A stretch of DNA of 64,000 nt. Source: Peptostreptococcaceae bacterium. GTDB lineage: Bacteria; Bacillota; Clostridia; Peptostreptococcales; Peptostreptococcaceae. This document shows positions 1-8,111 of this stretch, piece after piece; within the stretch, counting starts at the first letter, position 1; each line of letters opens with the position of its first letter. Location of the stretch: NCBI GenBank assembly GCA_902363255.1, contig CABIZO010000004.1, forward strand, positions 248,001 to 312,000. Direction: 5' to 3'. The notes beneath the pieces were generated by a model. That model did no database searches. It was given only the letters and a program-made list of their open reading frames with translations, and was not told the DNA's origin. A program made the position numbers and the translations under genes.

Positions 1-1
1 T

Positions 2-967
2 TACATAGTAAAGGAAACTGAAATCTCAAGTTCTAAATTAACTGAGGAAATTACTATAGAAGAATTTAACAAAATTAAAGCTAGAGATGTTAATCTATTT
101 CTAGGAGATTATTGCCCTAGATATTATAGAGAAAGAAATAACGCTACTTTAATATACGAAAATAATAATAGAGCTTTAGCTAGAAAAAAATCATCTATCT
201 CTACTCTATTTAAATTCTTATATAGAAACGAGCAACTAGAAAGTAATATAACAGATGGATTTAATCCTATTAAGCTTCCTAAACCTCAGCCAGACGCTAT
301 TAAGCGCCTAGATATAGATGAGGTTGCAAAAATGTTAGATGCTGTAGAAAGTGGTCAAGGGTTAACTGATAAAGAGTTAATCTATTGGGAGAAAACAAAA
401 TTAAGAGATAAAGCTATATTAGCTTTATTTGTCACATATGGTTTAAGATTGAATGAGCTTAGAGAATTAAACATCTCCTCTTTTAATTTTTCTAGAGGTG
501 AATTTAAGATTTATAGAAAAAGAGGTAAAGAAGTTTTAATGCCAATAAATAAAACATGTGAATATGTGGTGAAAGACTATATATATAACGAAAGGCCTAA
601 TAGTGATTTATTAGATGATGAAGTAAAAGATGCTCTTTTCTTATCATTACAGAAAAAGCGTCTTACTCCAAAGTCAATAAGGGAATTAGTAAAGAAGTAT
701 ACATCTATATGTATGAATACAAGTAGAGAAAATGGCTACAGTCCACATAAACTAAGAGCAACAGCTGCCACTTCTCTTATTCAATCAGGTTTCTCTATTT
801 ATGATGTAAAAACATTGTTAGATCACGATAACGTAACTACTACCCAACTTTATGCTGCACACAAAAAGAATATAAAACGCGATATTGTTAATAATTTTGA
901 ATGGATAGATGAAAATAATGACGATATAGAGGACTTTGAAGCTAATGATAATAAAGATAATTTATAA
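2..967 (+). CDS. Tyrosine recombinase (XerC/XerD-like), 5' end outside window
   Basis: Site-specific tyrosine recombinase. The reading frame is open from base 2, so the gene starts before the window; an ATG at 332 is internal. The first ~100 visible residues look like a SAM-like core-binding domain (RKKSSISTLFKFLYRN). The catalytic domain shows the first arginine in GLRLNELREL, the H-x-x-R box in SPHKLRATA, and LDHDNVTTTQLY with the likely nucleophilic tyrosine. It lies just upstream of lexA on the same strand. It could be a housekeeping Xer protein or a domesticated integrase; nothing beside it looks like a mobile element, and it is 27 kb from the accessory region. The family call is firm, the role is not. 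Confidence 0.85.
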   Translation, partial: YIVKETEISSSKLTEEITIEEFNKIKARDVNLFLGDYCPRYYRERNNATLIYENNNRALARKKSSISTLFKFLYRNEQLESNITDGFNPIKLPKPQPDAIKRLDIDEVAKMLDAVESGQGLTDKELIYWEKTKLRDKAILALFVTYGLRLNELRELNISSFNFSRGEFKIYRKRGKEVLMPINKTCEYVVKDYIYNERPNSDLLDDEVKDALFLSLQKKRLTPKSIRELVKKYTSICMNTSRENGYSPHKLRATAATSLIQSGFSIYDVKTLLDHDNVTTTQLYAAHKKNIKRDIVNNFEWIDENNDDIEDFEANDNKDNL

Positions 968-981
968 ATAAACAAATTCAA

Positions 982-995
982 GAACAAACGTTTGT
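982..995. promoter_or_regulatory. LexA box upstream of lexA
   Basis: GAACAAACGTTT sits at 982-993, and its core ACAAACGTTTGT (984-995) is a perfect palindrome. It matches the Gram-positive/clostridial SOS box form GAAC-N4-GTTY and lies about 85 bp upstream of lexA, as expected for autorepression. Confidence 0.7.
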
Positions 996-1078
996 GTCAT
1001 TAGCTTTCATGTGATACAATATAATAAATAGTTATTTGATATAATTATTAACATATTAATTAAGAAATGAGTGATTTT

Positions 1079-1711
1079 ATGTATATGGATTTAACAAATA
1101 AACAGGCAATGATATTTGAATTTATAAAAGAACAACAATTAGCTAAAGGTTATCCACCTTCAGTAAGAGAAATTTGTTCTGCAGTAGGCTTAAAATCTAC
1201 TTCAACTGTTCATTCACATCTTAATAAACTTGAAAAACTAGGTTATATAAGACGTGACCCTACAAAACCTAGGGCAATCGAAATTTTAAATGGTAACTCT
1301 ACTGAAGATGTTACAGGTATGAATCAAGAGATAATTCAAATTCCTGTTGTAGGCCAAATTACTGCTGGGGAACCAATACTAGCTGAGCAAAATATTGAAG
1401 AATATATGCCATTACCTTCTATCTTAGTACAAGGTAGAGATAACTTTATATTAAAAGTTAAAGGTGAAAGTATGATAGGTGCAGGTATACTTGACAAAGA
1501 CTATGTAATAGTTGATAGAAATAACCATGCTTCTAATTCACAAATAGTAGTGGCTTTGATAAATGGTGAATATGCAACTGTTAAGAGATTTTTCAAGGAA
1601 GATAGATTAGTTAGATTACAACCAGAAAATGAATTCATGGACTCTATTATATTAGATGAAAGAAATATAGAGATTATTGGAATTGTAAGAGGTGTTTTTA
1701 GAACATTATAA
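1079..1711 (+). CDS. lexA: LexA, SOS transcriptional repressor
   Basis: Repressor of DNA-damage genes; RecA filaments trigger its self-cleavage (S24 family). The N-terminal winged helix holds SVREICSAVGLKSTSTVHSH. The cleavage site is the Ala-Gly in GQITAGEPI. The catalytic Ser is in KGESMIGAG and the Lys in GEYATVKRF. About 210 residues is normal for LexA. Three in-frame ATGs (1067, 1079, 1085) are possible and none has a strong ribosome site; I chose 1079 because clostridial LexA proteins usually begin MYMDL. A LexA box lies upstream and a strong terminator directly follows. Confidence 0.95.
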   Translation: MYMDLTNKQAMIFEFIKEQQLAKGYPPSVREICSAVGLKSTSTVHSHLNKLEKLGYIRRDPTKPRAIEILNGNSTEDVTGMNQEIIQIPVVGQITAGEPILAEQNIEEYMPLPSILVQGRDNFILKVKGESMIGAGILDKDYVIVDRNNHASNSQIVVALINGEYATVKRFFKEDRLVRLQPENEFMDSIILDERNIEIIGIVRGVFRTL

Positions 1712-1748
1712 AAGTCTTCTACTAAAAAGTAGAAGACTTTTTCTTTTT
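1711..1748 (+). terminator. Rho-independent terminator of lexA
   Basis: A 13-bp perfect stem (1711-1723 with 1728-1740) and a 4-base loop are followed by a T-rich tail. The stem begins on the last base of the lexA stop codon. The A-run on the left could also let it serve deoD from the other side. Confidence 0.9.
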
Positions 1749-1767
1749 AAACTATTAAATTTAAATA

Positions 1768-2487
1768 TTATGCTAAATTTAAAGCTATTTCCATCATTTT
1801 AGTAAATGCTACTTGTCTTTCATGAGATGTTGTAGCTTTACCTTCAAGTGGACAGTCTGATATAGTAAGTATTGCAAGTGCATTAACTCCTGCTCTAGCA
1901 GCATTCATATAAAGTCCTGCAGCTTCCATTTCTACACACATAACACCCATCTTTTTCCAAGCTTTTAAGTCTTCGAATCCTTGATCACTATAGAATACAT
2001 CACTCGATAATATATTACCTACATGAACTTCCTTTCCTTGCTCTTTTGCAACTTCTACAGCTTTAGAAAGTAATTCATAACTAGCTATAGGTGCATATGT
2101 ACCTGGTAAGTTATATTGTGAAGCAAAGTTTGAATCTGTACAAGCTCCCATACCGATTACTATATCATAAAGGTCTAACTTATCGCTTAATGCTCCAGCG
2201 GAACCTATTCTTATTAGATTTTTTACTCCATAGAAATGAATTAATTCAAATGAATATATACCTATTGATGGTATACCCATCCCTGAACCTTGAACTGATA
2301 TTCTTTTACCTTTATAGTATCCTGTATAGCCATACATTCCTCTTACAGTATTGTACTCTGTTACATCTTCTAAGAAGTTTTCTGCTATAAATTTAGCTCT
2401 TAGTGGATCTCCTGGTAATAATACTGTTTCAGCTATATCTCCAACTTGTGCTCCTATATGAGGTGTTGGAACTGGTGATTTACTCAT
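1768..2487 (-). CDS. deoD: DeoD-type purine-nucleoside phosphorylase
   Basis: Cytosolic enzyme (EC 2.4.2.1) that splits purine ribo- and deoxyribonucleosides with phosphate into base and (deoxy)ribose 1-phosphate. At 239 residues it is the usual length of the hexameric DeoD class. Visible signatures are LLPGDPLRAKFIAE (phosphate-binding region), GSGMGIPSIGIYS, RIGSAGALS and CVEMEAAGLY. The start has a clean AGGAGG. Its own promoter lies upstream, and a LexA-box-like site sits further up. It may act with the BmpA/Nup-like nucleoside transporter at 8.1-13.0 kb. Confidence 0.95.
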   Translation of the reverse strand: MSKSPVPTPHIGAQVGDIAETVLLPGDPLRAKFIAENFLEDVTEYNTVRGMYGYTGYYKGKRISVQGSGMGIPSIGIYSFELIHFYGVKNLIRIGSAGALSDKLDLYDIVIGMGACTDSNFASQYNLPGTYAPIASYELLSKAVEVAKEQGKEVHVGNILSSDVFYSDQGFEDLKAWKKMGVMCVEMEAAGLYMNAARAGVNALAILTISDCPLEGKATTSHERQVAFTKMMEIALNLA

Positions 2488-2541
2488 AGTGTTTCCTCCT
2501 ATTTTGTTACATACTTTTATATGTATATGTTATTCTACTCT

Positions 2542-2570
2542 ATTATATTATACACATAATTTAATGTAAA
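2542..2570 (-). promoter_or_regulatory. Predicted deoD promoter
   Basis: On the minus strand, TTTACA (2570-2565) and TATAAT (2547-2542) are separated by 17 bp, close to the vegetative sigma consensus, and end about 55 bp before the deoD start. Confidence 0.6.
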
Positions 2571-2618
2571 CATATAATAAGTTTAAACTATTTAAAAATA
2601 GTATATTATACGCTTGCA

Positions 2619-2630
2619 GAACATTTGTTC
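2619..2630. promoter_or_regulatory. LexA-box-like palindrome upstream of deoD
   Basis: GAACATTTGTTC has perfect GAAC/GTTC arms with a 4-bp centre, a better match to the SOS consensus than the box at lexA. It lies 132 bp upstream of deoD and 23 bp beyond the 3' end of the next minus-strand gene. A TATAAT on the minus strand (2610-2605) would put a second, weaker deoD promoter partly under this site. Confidence 0.5.
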
Positions 2631-2652
2631 TTATAACTAAAAAAGGCATTTT

Positions 2653-3285
2653 TTATATATTTCCGTTTAATATTAATTTCTCAATTGTATTAGAAAACTC
2701 TTCATCAGAGTAGAAATTAAAAGATTTATTATAGAATTCTTCAAAATATGAATCTCTAGCAAATATTAAAAAAGATGACTTTTTAAGGTGTCGATTAACA
2801 ACCATAGCATCATCAATTACTAAATCCTCAGTACTATTATACTCTCTGCATTGTTTTATATTTTCCAAAATATCAATGTATTCCCCGTTATCCAAACATA
2901 TTAATGATTCTTTATGTAATTCACTTTCATTTTTACACACTTGTTTTAAATCGTCTATTTCTAATCTAAAATAACTCCATTCAAAAGCTTCATCATAATA
3001 ATGGAAAGAAAGTTTTATAGGCTTTACTATATCAATTGTATTTTCTGTAATTAACTCTATGCATTTATCTTCCTTAGAAAAGTCTACACCAAATAATCCA
3101 AGCTTATTCCCTTCAGGGAAAAATATATTAGCTACTTTCTTACCACAAAGTGTAAATAATACATTTAAAATATCTATCTCATCAAACCATGTACATTCAT
3201 TTGGAATAGCAGCAGGAAAAATTTTAATTATCTTCTCCTCCCAATCTTGAATGTTTTTATAAGTTCTATCCTCTTCTTTTGACAT
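2653..3285 (-). CDS. Hypothetical protein, 210 aa
   Basis: I do not recognise this protein. It is a soluble, acidic protein without signal peptide, membrane segment or catalytic motif that I can identify. It has scattered aromatic-rich stretches such as NECTWFDEID and DEAFEWSYFRLEIDD. The start has an excellent AAGGAGG 9 bases upstream, so it is very probably a real gene. It stands alone between deoD and a divergent glycosyltransferase. Confidence 0.7.
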   Translation of the reverse strand: MSKEEDRTYKNIQDWEEKIIKIFPAAIPNECTWFDEIDILNVLFTLCGKKVANIFFPEGNKLGLFGVDFSKEDKCIELITENTIDIVKPIKLSFHYYDEAFEWSYFRLEIDDLKQVCKNESELHKESLICLDNGEYIDILENIKQCREYNSTEDLVIDDAMVVNRHLKKSSFLIFARDSYFEEFYNKSFNFYSDEEFSNTIEKLILNGNI

Positions 3286-3433
3286 TGATAAACCTCCTTA
3301 TGAAAAATAATTTTCATTAAACTATTATAATTATTATGAAGATATACTAGATTTTATACATTTTTATTTAATATTCTTACATATTCTATGGTATACTTCT
3401 AAGTAACGATTCTTATGAAAGGTGGATTTAATT

Positions 3434-4417
3434 ATGTTCATACAAACTAAACCAATTATAAGTATTATACTACCTGTATATAACACAAGTCCTTATCTAG
3501 AGGAATGTTTAAATTCAATACATAATCAAAGTTTCAAAGACTATGAACTTATTTGTATAGACGATGGATCTTCAGATAATTCCTATGAAATATTAAAGAA
3601 GTACGAAAAGATAATTACAAACTGTAAGGTAATATATCAAAACAACCAAGGTGTTGCCACTGCTCGTAATGTGGGATTAAATAATGTTCATGGTGATTAT
3701 ATTGTATTTATTGATAGTGATGACTATATTGAACCCAATTATTTAGAAAGGCTTTATAACGAAAGTTGTAATACCAATGCAGATGTAGTTATTTGTAATT
3801 TTTATAGATATTATGAAAATTCAAATTTAAAATTACCAGTAGTATATAAAAAGAAATCTGGCCTATACTCTAGTCACGATATATTAAAGTCTCTAATACC
3901 AGATAATTTGATTCATTCTTATTTATGGAACAAACTCTGGAAAAAAGAACTCTTTAATAATATGGAGTTCCCAATGATAAAATATGAAGACATTTCAATC
4001 ATGTGTGATTTATTTTATAAGGCAAAAAAAATATCTATTATTAGTGATACTCTTTACTACTATAGAATAAGAAAAACAAGCATAGTAAGAAATTATTCAA
4101 TTAGCACGCAAAATGATTATGTTAAAGCTTATGGTTTTATTAGACTATTTTTAAAAGAAAAGAAATTATATGATAAGTATAAATTTTCATACAATCTATT
4201 ATCTATAAAAGTATTTTTAGTAATGTTTTTTATTAATATATTTTTAATCAGTGAGTATAAAAATTTAAAAATAATTTTTAAAAATTTCGCATCATGTTAT
4301 AATTTTATTTCAAATGCAAACTCACCAAATTTCAACTACTCTACTGAACAGTTAATGAATTTAGAAGTGTTGCATTCTACACTTAAAAATAATACATATA
4401 AAGAAAGCACAGAATAG
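3434..4417 (+). CDS. Family 2 glycosyltransferase
   Basis: Transfers a sugar from a nucleotide-sugar donor, probably to a cell-surface glycan. The GT-A fold is clear: ISIILPVYNTSPYLEECLNS at the N-terminus, the IDDGSSDNS nucleotide-binding motif, and FIDSDDYIE as the DxD-type metal site. A KYEDI segment may supply the acidic base. Residues ~250-275 are hydrophobic (VFLVMFFINIFLI), perhaps a membrane-associated helix. The GTG at 3422 is part of the AAAGGTGG ribosome site, so the ATG at 3434 is the start. It is monocistronic, so its acceptor cannot be guessed. Confidence 0.9.
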   Translation: MFIQTKPIISIILPVYNTSPYLEECLNSIHNQSFKDYELICIDDGSSDNSYEILKKYEKIITNCKVIYQNNQGVATARNVGLNNVHGDYIVFIDSDDYIEPNYLERLYNESCNTNADVVICNFYRYYENSNLKLPVVYKKKSGLYSSHDILKSLIPDNLIHSYLWNKLWKKELFNNMEFPMIKYEDISIMCDLFYKAKKISIISDTLYYYRIRKTSIVRNYSISTQNDYVKAYGFIRLFLKEKKLYDKYKFSYNLLSIKVFLVMFFINIFLISEYKNLKIIFKNFASCYNFISNANSPNFNYSTEQLMNLEVLHSTLKNNTYKESTE

Positions 4418-4435
4418 ATTTCTATCCTGTGCTTT
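4404..4435. terminator. Convergent terminator
   Basis: AAAGCACAG (4404-4412) pairs with CTGTGCTTT (4427-4435). It overlaps the end of the glycosyltransferase gene and lies just before the end of the convergent hydrolase gene; its T tails are short. Confidence 0.6.
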
Positions 4436-4444
4436 ACTATATTA

Positions 4445-5341
4445 TTATATATATTTATTAATAAAATTAATAACTTTGTCCCAATATAAATTACTATTTA
4501 CTTTCTCACACTTTGCATGACCAGCATTTTTAATTATTAGTTTATCTTTTGGAGCATTACAAACTTCGTATAACTCATCTAACATATAAAATGGTACAAA
4601 CTTATCTCTATCTCCATGTATAAACAGTGTTGGTATCTTTGATTTTTTTATTTGATTAATAGCAGAAGCTTCTGTTAAAGAGTATTTTGCTTTTATTTTC
4701 GTTATTATATTACATATATTTATGAAAGGAAAGGCTGGTAATTTAAACATATTTTTTAACTTATACGCCAATTCATCCCAAGCTGATGTGTATCCACAGT
4801 CTTCAACTATTATTTTTACATTTTTAGGTAACTCTTCCCCACTAACCATCATAACTGTACCAGCCCCCATAGATATTCCATGTAGTACAATTTTAGCATT
4901 TTCATCTTGAGTTAAAATGTATTCTATCCATTTTATAATATCTAATCTATCATGCCATCCCATACCTATGTAATGACCTTCGCTTTTACCATGACCTCTT
5001 AAATCTGGCATAATAACATTATATCCTAAGGTATAATACTTATAGGCAATACTACTCATATATTCTGCATTTGTAGTATATCCATGAACAGTTATCACCC
5101 ATTTATTACTATCACTTTCTTTTATTTCATATGCGTGAAGCTTTAAATTATCAAATGAATTTATATAAATACTACCCTTTCTATTATATTCTTTTATCCA
5201 AAGATCTTCTTTTCTAGGTTCATTTTTACTACTATTAAATATACCTTTCTTAGAACTCTTTGGATTTAAAGCATAATTATATAACTTATAAGATATACCG
5301 ATCAATATTATCATAACTATAAATATAACAATTATAATCAT
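4445..5341 (-). CDS. Membrane-anchored alpha/beta hydrolase
   Basis: Serine hydrolase of the alpha/beta fold with an N-terminal membrane anchor (residues ~1-20, almost all I/V/L/M). An HGYTT oxyanion loop sits near residue 86. The nucleophile elbow GISMG places the catalytic Ser at ~157. Asp ~246 in HGDRDKFVP and His ~275 in NAGHAK complete the triad. The substrate is unknown; esterase or acyl-transferase-like activity is typical of this family. The catalytic domain could face the cytosol or the cell exterior. Confidence 0.85.
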   Translation of the reverse strand: MIIIVIFIVMIILIGISYKLYNYALNPKSSKKGIFNSSKNEPRKEDLWIKEYNRKGSIYINSFDNLKLHAYEIKESDSNKWVITVHGYTTNAEYMSSIAYKYYTLGYNVIMPDLRGHGKSEGHYIGMGWHDRLDIIKWIEYILTQDENAKIVLHGISMGAGTVMMVSGEELPKNVKIIVEDCGYTSAWDELAYKLKNMFKLPAFPFINICNIITKIKAKYSLTEASAINQIKKSKIPTLFIHGDRDKFVPFYMLDELYEVCNAPKDKLIIKNAGHAKCEKVNSNLYWDKVINFINKYI

Positions 5342-5419
5342 AGCACGTTAAAACTCCTTCCTTTTTACATTATATTACAAATATTTATATAAAATCATTA
5401 TAGCATATAAGTATTTAAG

Positions 5420-5456
5420 TATAAACGAATGCAACTTAATATCGCACTCGTTTATA
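5420..5456 (-). terminator. Possible terminator after holin gene
   Basis: TATAAACGA (5420-5428) pairs with TCGTTTATA (5448-5456), with further pairing inside (TGC/GCA). The T tail on the minus strand is poor, so this may be only a stabilising 3' hairpin. Confidence 0.45.
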
Positions 5457-5464
5457 TTTGTTAA

Positions 5465-5740
5465 TTATTTATTTTCACTTTCGCATTCTTTTTGAAGTAA
5501 ATTTTTAAATGCTTGATGTAAACCTGTACTTGATAAACCACTAAATAAGCCTACTAATGCTATATCTCCACTTATACCTTTACTAATTAGTATATTTATT
5601 ACAAGACCTAAAATAGCCATTATTAACGGTATATATTTATTAGGTATAAAGTCTAAACTAGATTTTATTACATATCCAACGCATAGACAAATTCCTATTA
5701 TTACAGGTTCTGTGAAATTAAATATAAAATCTAAATTCAT
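5465..5740 (-). CDS. Holin-like membrane protein (Hol44 / superfamily V type)
   Basis: A 91-residue protein with at least two membrane segments (VIIGICLCVGYVI and IPLIMAILGLVINILI). It carries the family pattern KSSLDFIPNKYIPLIMAILG followed by GLSSTGLHQAFKNLL and a charged tail. Such holins normally open the membrane for phage endolysin. The upstream ATG at 5761 is rejected because AAAGGAGGG lies between it and the ATG at 5740. It stands alone, 27 kb from the prophage, with no endolysin beside it, so it may be a phage remnant or a domesticated holin. Confidence 0.8.
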   Translation of the reverse strand: MNLDFIFNFTEPVIIGICLCVGYVIKSSLDFIPNKYIPLIMAILGLVINILISKGISGDIALVGLFSGLSSTGLHQAFKNLLQKECESENK

Positions 5741-5930
5741 TACAACCCTCCTTTTATACATAAAGATACCTTTTACAATAAAAATGTATCTTCTTTATAA
5801 ATTATTCATAAATGTACTAAAAAGTGATAAATATATACTTATTACTTATCATTGAACCTAATATTTTACATAAATAGAATGAAATTTAAATATTTGCCAA
5901 TAATAATAGAAAAAAATGGAGGGAAATACT

Positions 5931-6224
5931 ATGACATTAAATTGTTCAGCTGACAATTGCATTTATAATAATTCTGGAATATGCTATGCAGGTAATATTG
6001 AAGTTCAAGGAGCTAGCGCATCTACTACAACAGGAACAAAGTGCGGTACTTTTAATTCAAACAAAAGTGATCTTATGAATTGTACAAGTAATTCATTTAC
6101 TACATCAACTGATATAGACTGTAAAGCTAAAAAGTGTAACTATAATAGTAATGGAACTTGTACAGCTCCAAGTGTTCAAATTAACTATACTAATGCAAGC
6201 TGTGATACTTTTATATGCTATTAA
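5931..6224 (+). CDS. DUF1540 protein with two cysteine-rich repeats
   Basis: Two tandem DUF1540 modules. The first runs LNCSADNCIYNNSGICYAG to TKCGTF, the second DCKAKKCNYNSNGTCTAP to CDTFIC. Each has four or five regularly placed cysteines, which suggests a bound metal ion; the biochemical role of the family is not known to me. The ATG at 5916 overlaps GGAGGG, so the start is 5931. The gene is monocistronic with a good terminator. Confidence 0.85.
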   Translation: MTLNCSADNCIYNNSGICYAGNIEVQGASASTTTGTKCGTFNSNKSDLMNCTSNSFTTSTDIDCKAKKCNYNSNGTCTAPSVQINYTNASCDTFICY

Positions 6225-6225
6225 T

Positions 6226-6267
6226 AAATAAGGTGGACTTGTTATAAAGTTCACCTTATTTATTTTA
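6226..6267 (+). terminator. Terminator after DUF1540 gene
   Basis: A 15-bp stem with one G-U pair (6226-6240 with 6248-6262), a 7-base loop and a TTTTA tail. Confidence 0.8.
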
Positions 6268-6518
6268 GCTACAAAGACATTATATTAGAATTATTCACCA
6301 AAACGTTGTTGAAATTTATTTCGTTGGTAATATAAACAATTCTTATTCTTTATACTATTGTTAATACTTTATTCATATCTTATATATCTCCTTTATCTAT
6401 ATACTAGTTCATTACTCTTATATATCTAATAGAAAATATATATATCATATTATGGTACAAATCTTACCTTTAATTAATACTATAATATATAGCACTAAAC
6501 TTCATGGAGGTGACTTAA

Positions 6519-7268
6519 ATGGGGGAGATTATAAAAGTTACTAATCTTTGTAAAGACTTTTATTCAAAAGAAGGAGAACTACAAGTTCTTAAAAATATTA
6601 ATTTTTCTTTAGAACAAGGAGAAATTTTATCGCTACTAGGTCCATCTGGGTCTGGTAAATCTACCATACTAAATATACTTACTAATCTTCTAGAACCAAC
6701 TAGTGGAGATGTTATTATTAATGGAAAAATAGGATATATGTTTCAAAGAGATCATTTACTAGAATGGCGTAGTATCATGGATAATATTACTATAGGTCTT
6801 GAAATACAAAAAAATAAAGATCCCAAAGCAATTGAGCGAGTTGAAAATCTATTAAAAACTTATGACTTATGGGATTTTAGAAATATGTATCCTAAAGAGT
6901 TGTCAGGAGGAATGAGACAAAGGGTTGCACTTATTCGTACCTTATCAGTAGATCCTGATGTACTTTTACTTGACGAGCCATTCTCTGCTCTAGATTATCA
7001 GACAAGATTACTTGTAAGTGATGATGTTTACAAAATAATAAAAAAAGAAGGTAAATCTGCCATATTAGTAACACATGATATAAGTGAAGCTATTGCAATG
7101 GGTGATAAAGTCGCAGTACTATCTAATCGACCTTCCACTATAAAAAGTAAATATAATATAGACTTAGGACTGGGAGAATCGAGAACACCATTTGAATGTC
7201 GTAAAGTTCCAAAGTTCCAAACTTATTTTGATCAATTATGGAAGGAGCTTGATAATAATGAGATTTAA
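6519..7268 (+). CDS. ABC transporter ATPase, SsuB/TauB/nitrate family
   Basis: Nucleotide-binding subunit of an importer in the sulfonate/taurine/nitrate/thiamine-precursor family. Walker A is GPSGSGKST (~residue 41), the Q-loop is in YMFQRDHLLEW, the signature is LSGGMRQR, Walker B is VLLLDEPFSALD and the switch His is in LVTHDISEA. The start has GGAGGTGA 9 bases upstream. The permease begins inside the end of this gene (ATG at 7258). No binding protein is adjacent; the lipoprotein at 15410-16450 is the best candidate partner. The substrate cannot be read from sequence. Confidence 0.92.
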   Translation: MGEIIKVTNLCKDFYSKEGELQVLKNINFSLEQGEILSLLGPSGSGKSTILNILTNLLEPTSGDVIINGKIGYMFQRDHLLEWRSIMDNITIGLEIQKNKDPKAIERVENLLKTYDLWDFRNMYPKELSGGMRQRVALIRTLSVDPDVLLLDEPFSALDYQTRLLVSDDVYKIIKKEGKSAILVTHDISEAIAMGDKVAVLSNRPSTIKSKYNIDLGLGESRTPFECRKVPKFQTYFDQLWKELDNNEI

Positions 7269-8076
7269 GGAAAAATCAATTGAATATGAAAGATATTTAA
7301 AAAACGTTAAAATAAAGAAAATTAAAATATTAATAACTCAAATTATACTATTAATAGGCTTTTTTATAATTTGGGAGGTATTAGCAGATAAAAATATTAT
7401 TAGTACATTTCTATTTAGTAAACCATCTGATATTTATAAATTATTTATATCCTATATTACGAGCGGAACATTAATGAAACATGTATGGATATCCGTTTAT
7501 GAAACAGTTCTTGGTTTAATTATCGGTAGTACTTTGGGAATATTAATAGCTATTATGTTATGGTGGTCGGATACTTTAGCTAAAATTCTTGATCCATTCT
7601 TAGTAGTTCTTAATGCACTACCTAAAACAGCTCTTGCTCCTATTATAATCGTATGGGTAGGCGCAGGTGTTGAAGGTATAGTAGTGACTGCAGTTGCTAT
7701 TGCTATTGTTATCACTATCTTGTCAGCCTATAACTATTTTGAAAATATGGATGAAGAAAAAATAAAAATGCTAAAAAGCTTCGGAGCTACAAAGAGACAA
7801 ATTTTATTTAAACTTATTTTACCAGGTAATATAGGTAATTTAATAAATCTTACTAAAATAAATATAGGAATGGCATGGGTCGGAGTAATTGTAGGTGAGT
7901 TTTTAGTATCCAGATACGGAATTGGATACTTAATTGTATATGGTAGTCAAGTATTCAAACTTGATGTGGTTATGATGGGAGTATTCGCTTTAGCAGTTTG
8001 TGCTTGGGGCATGTACGAAATTGTTAATTTAATAGAAAAATATTATTATTATAGACAAAGAAAAATTAAAGGATAA
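7258..8076 (+). CDS. ABC transporter permease, SsuC/TauC family
   Basis: Membrane subunit of the importer encoded with the preceding ATPase, with about six membrane segments. The cytoplasmic EAA-type loop is LKSFGATKRQILFKLILPG, typical of the BPD_transp_1 fold. I use the ATG at 7258, which overlaps the ATPase stop, rather than an earlier in-frame ATG at 7192, because GGAG sits just upstream and 272 residues is a normal length. The 11-bp overlap implies coupled translation. Confidence 0.9.
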   Translation: MRFKEKSIEYERYLKNVKIKKIKILITQIILLIGFFIIWEVLADKNIISTFLFSKPSDIYKLFISYITSGTLMKHVWISVYETVLGLIIGSTLGILIAIMLWWSDTLAKILDPFLVVLNALPKTALAPIIIVWVGAGVEGIVVTAVAIAIVITILSAYNYFENMDEEKIKMLKSFGATKRQILFKLILPGNIGNLINLTKINIGMAWVGVIVGEFLVSRYGIGYLIVYGSQVFKLDVVMMGVFALAVCAWGMYEIVNLIEKYYYYRQRKIKG

Positions 8077-8077
8077 T

Positions 8078-8108
8078 AAAAAGTATTGCTTAAAAGCAAT
8101 ACTTTTTT
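8078..8108. terminator. Bidirectional terminator
   Basis: AAGTATTGCTT (8081-8091) and AAGCAATACTT (8094-8104) form a hairpin, flanked by an A-run on the left and a T-run on the right. It serves the permease gene and the convergent Nup-type operon. Confidence 0.85.
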
Positions 8109-8111
8109 TGC

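Noticed and set aside
6270..6518. Riboswitch (for example TPP) before the SsuB-like gene
   Set aside because: I looked for the conserved core motifs and found none; only AT-rich DNA with a possible -10.
7192..7257. Longer N-terminus for the SsuC-like permease
   Set aside because: It would overlap the ATPase gene by 77 bp; the ATG at 7258 has GGAG and normal length.
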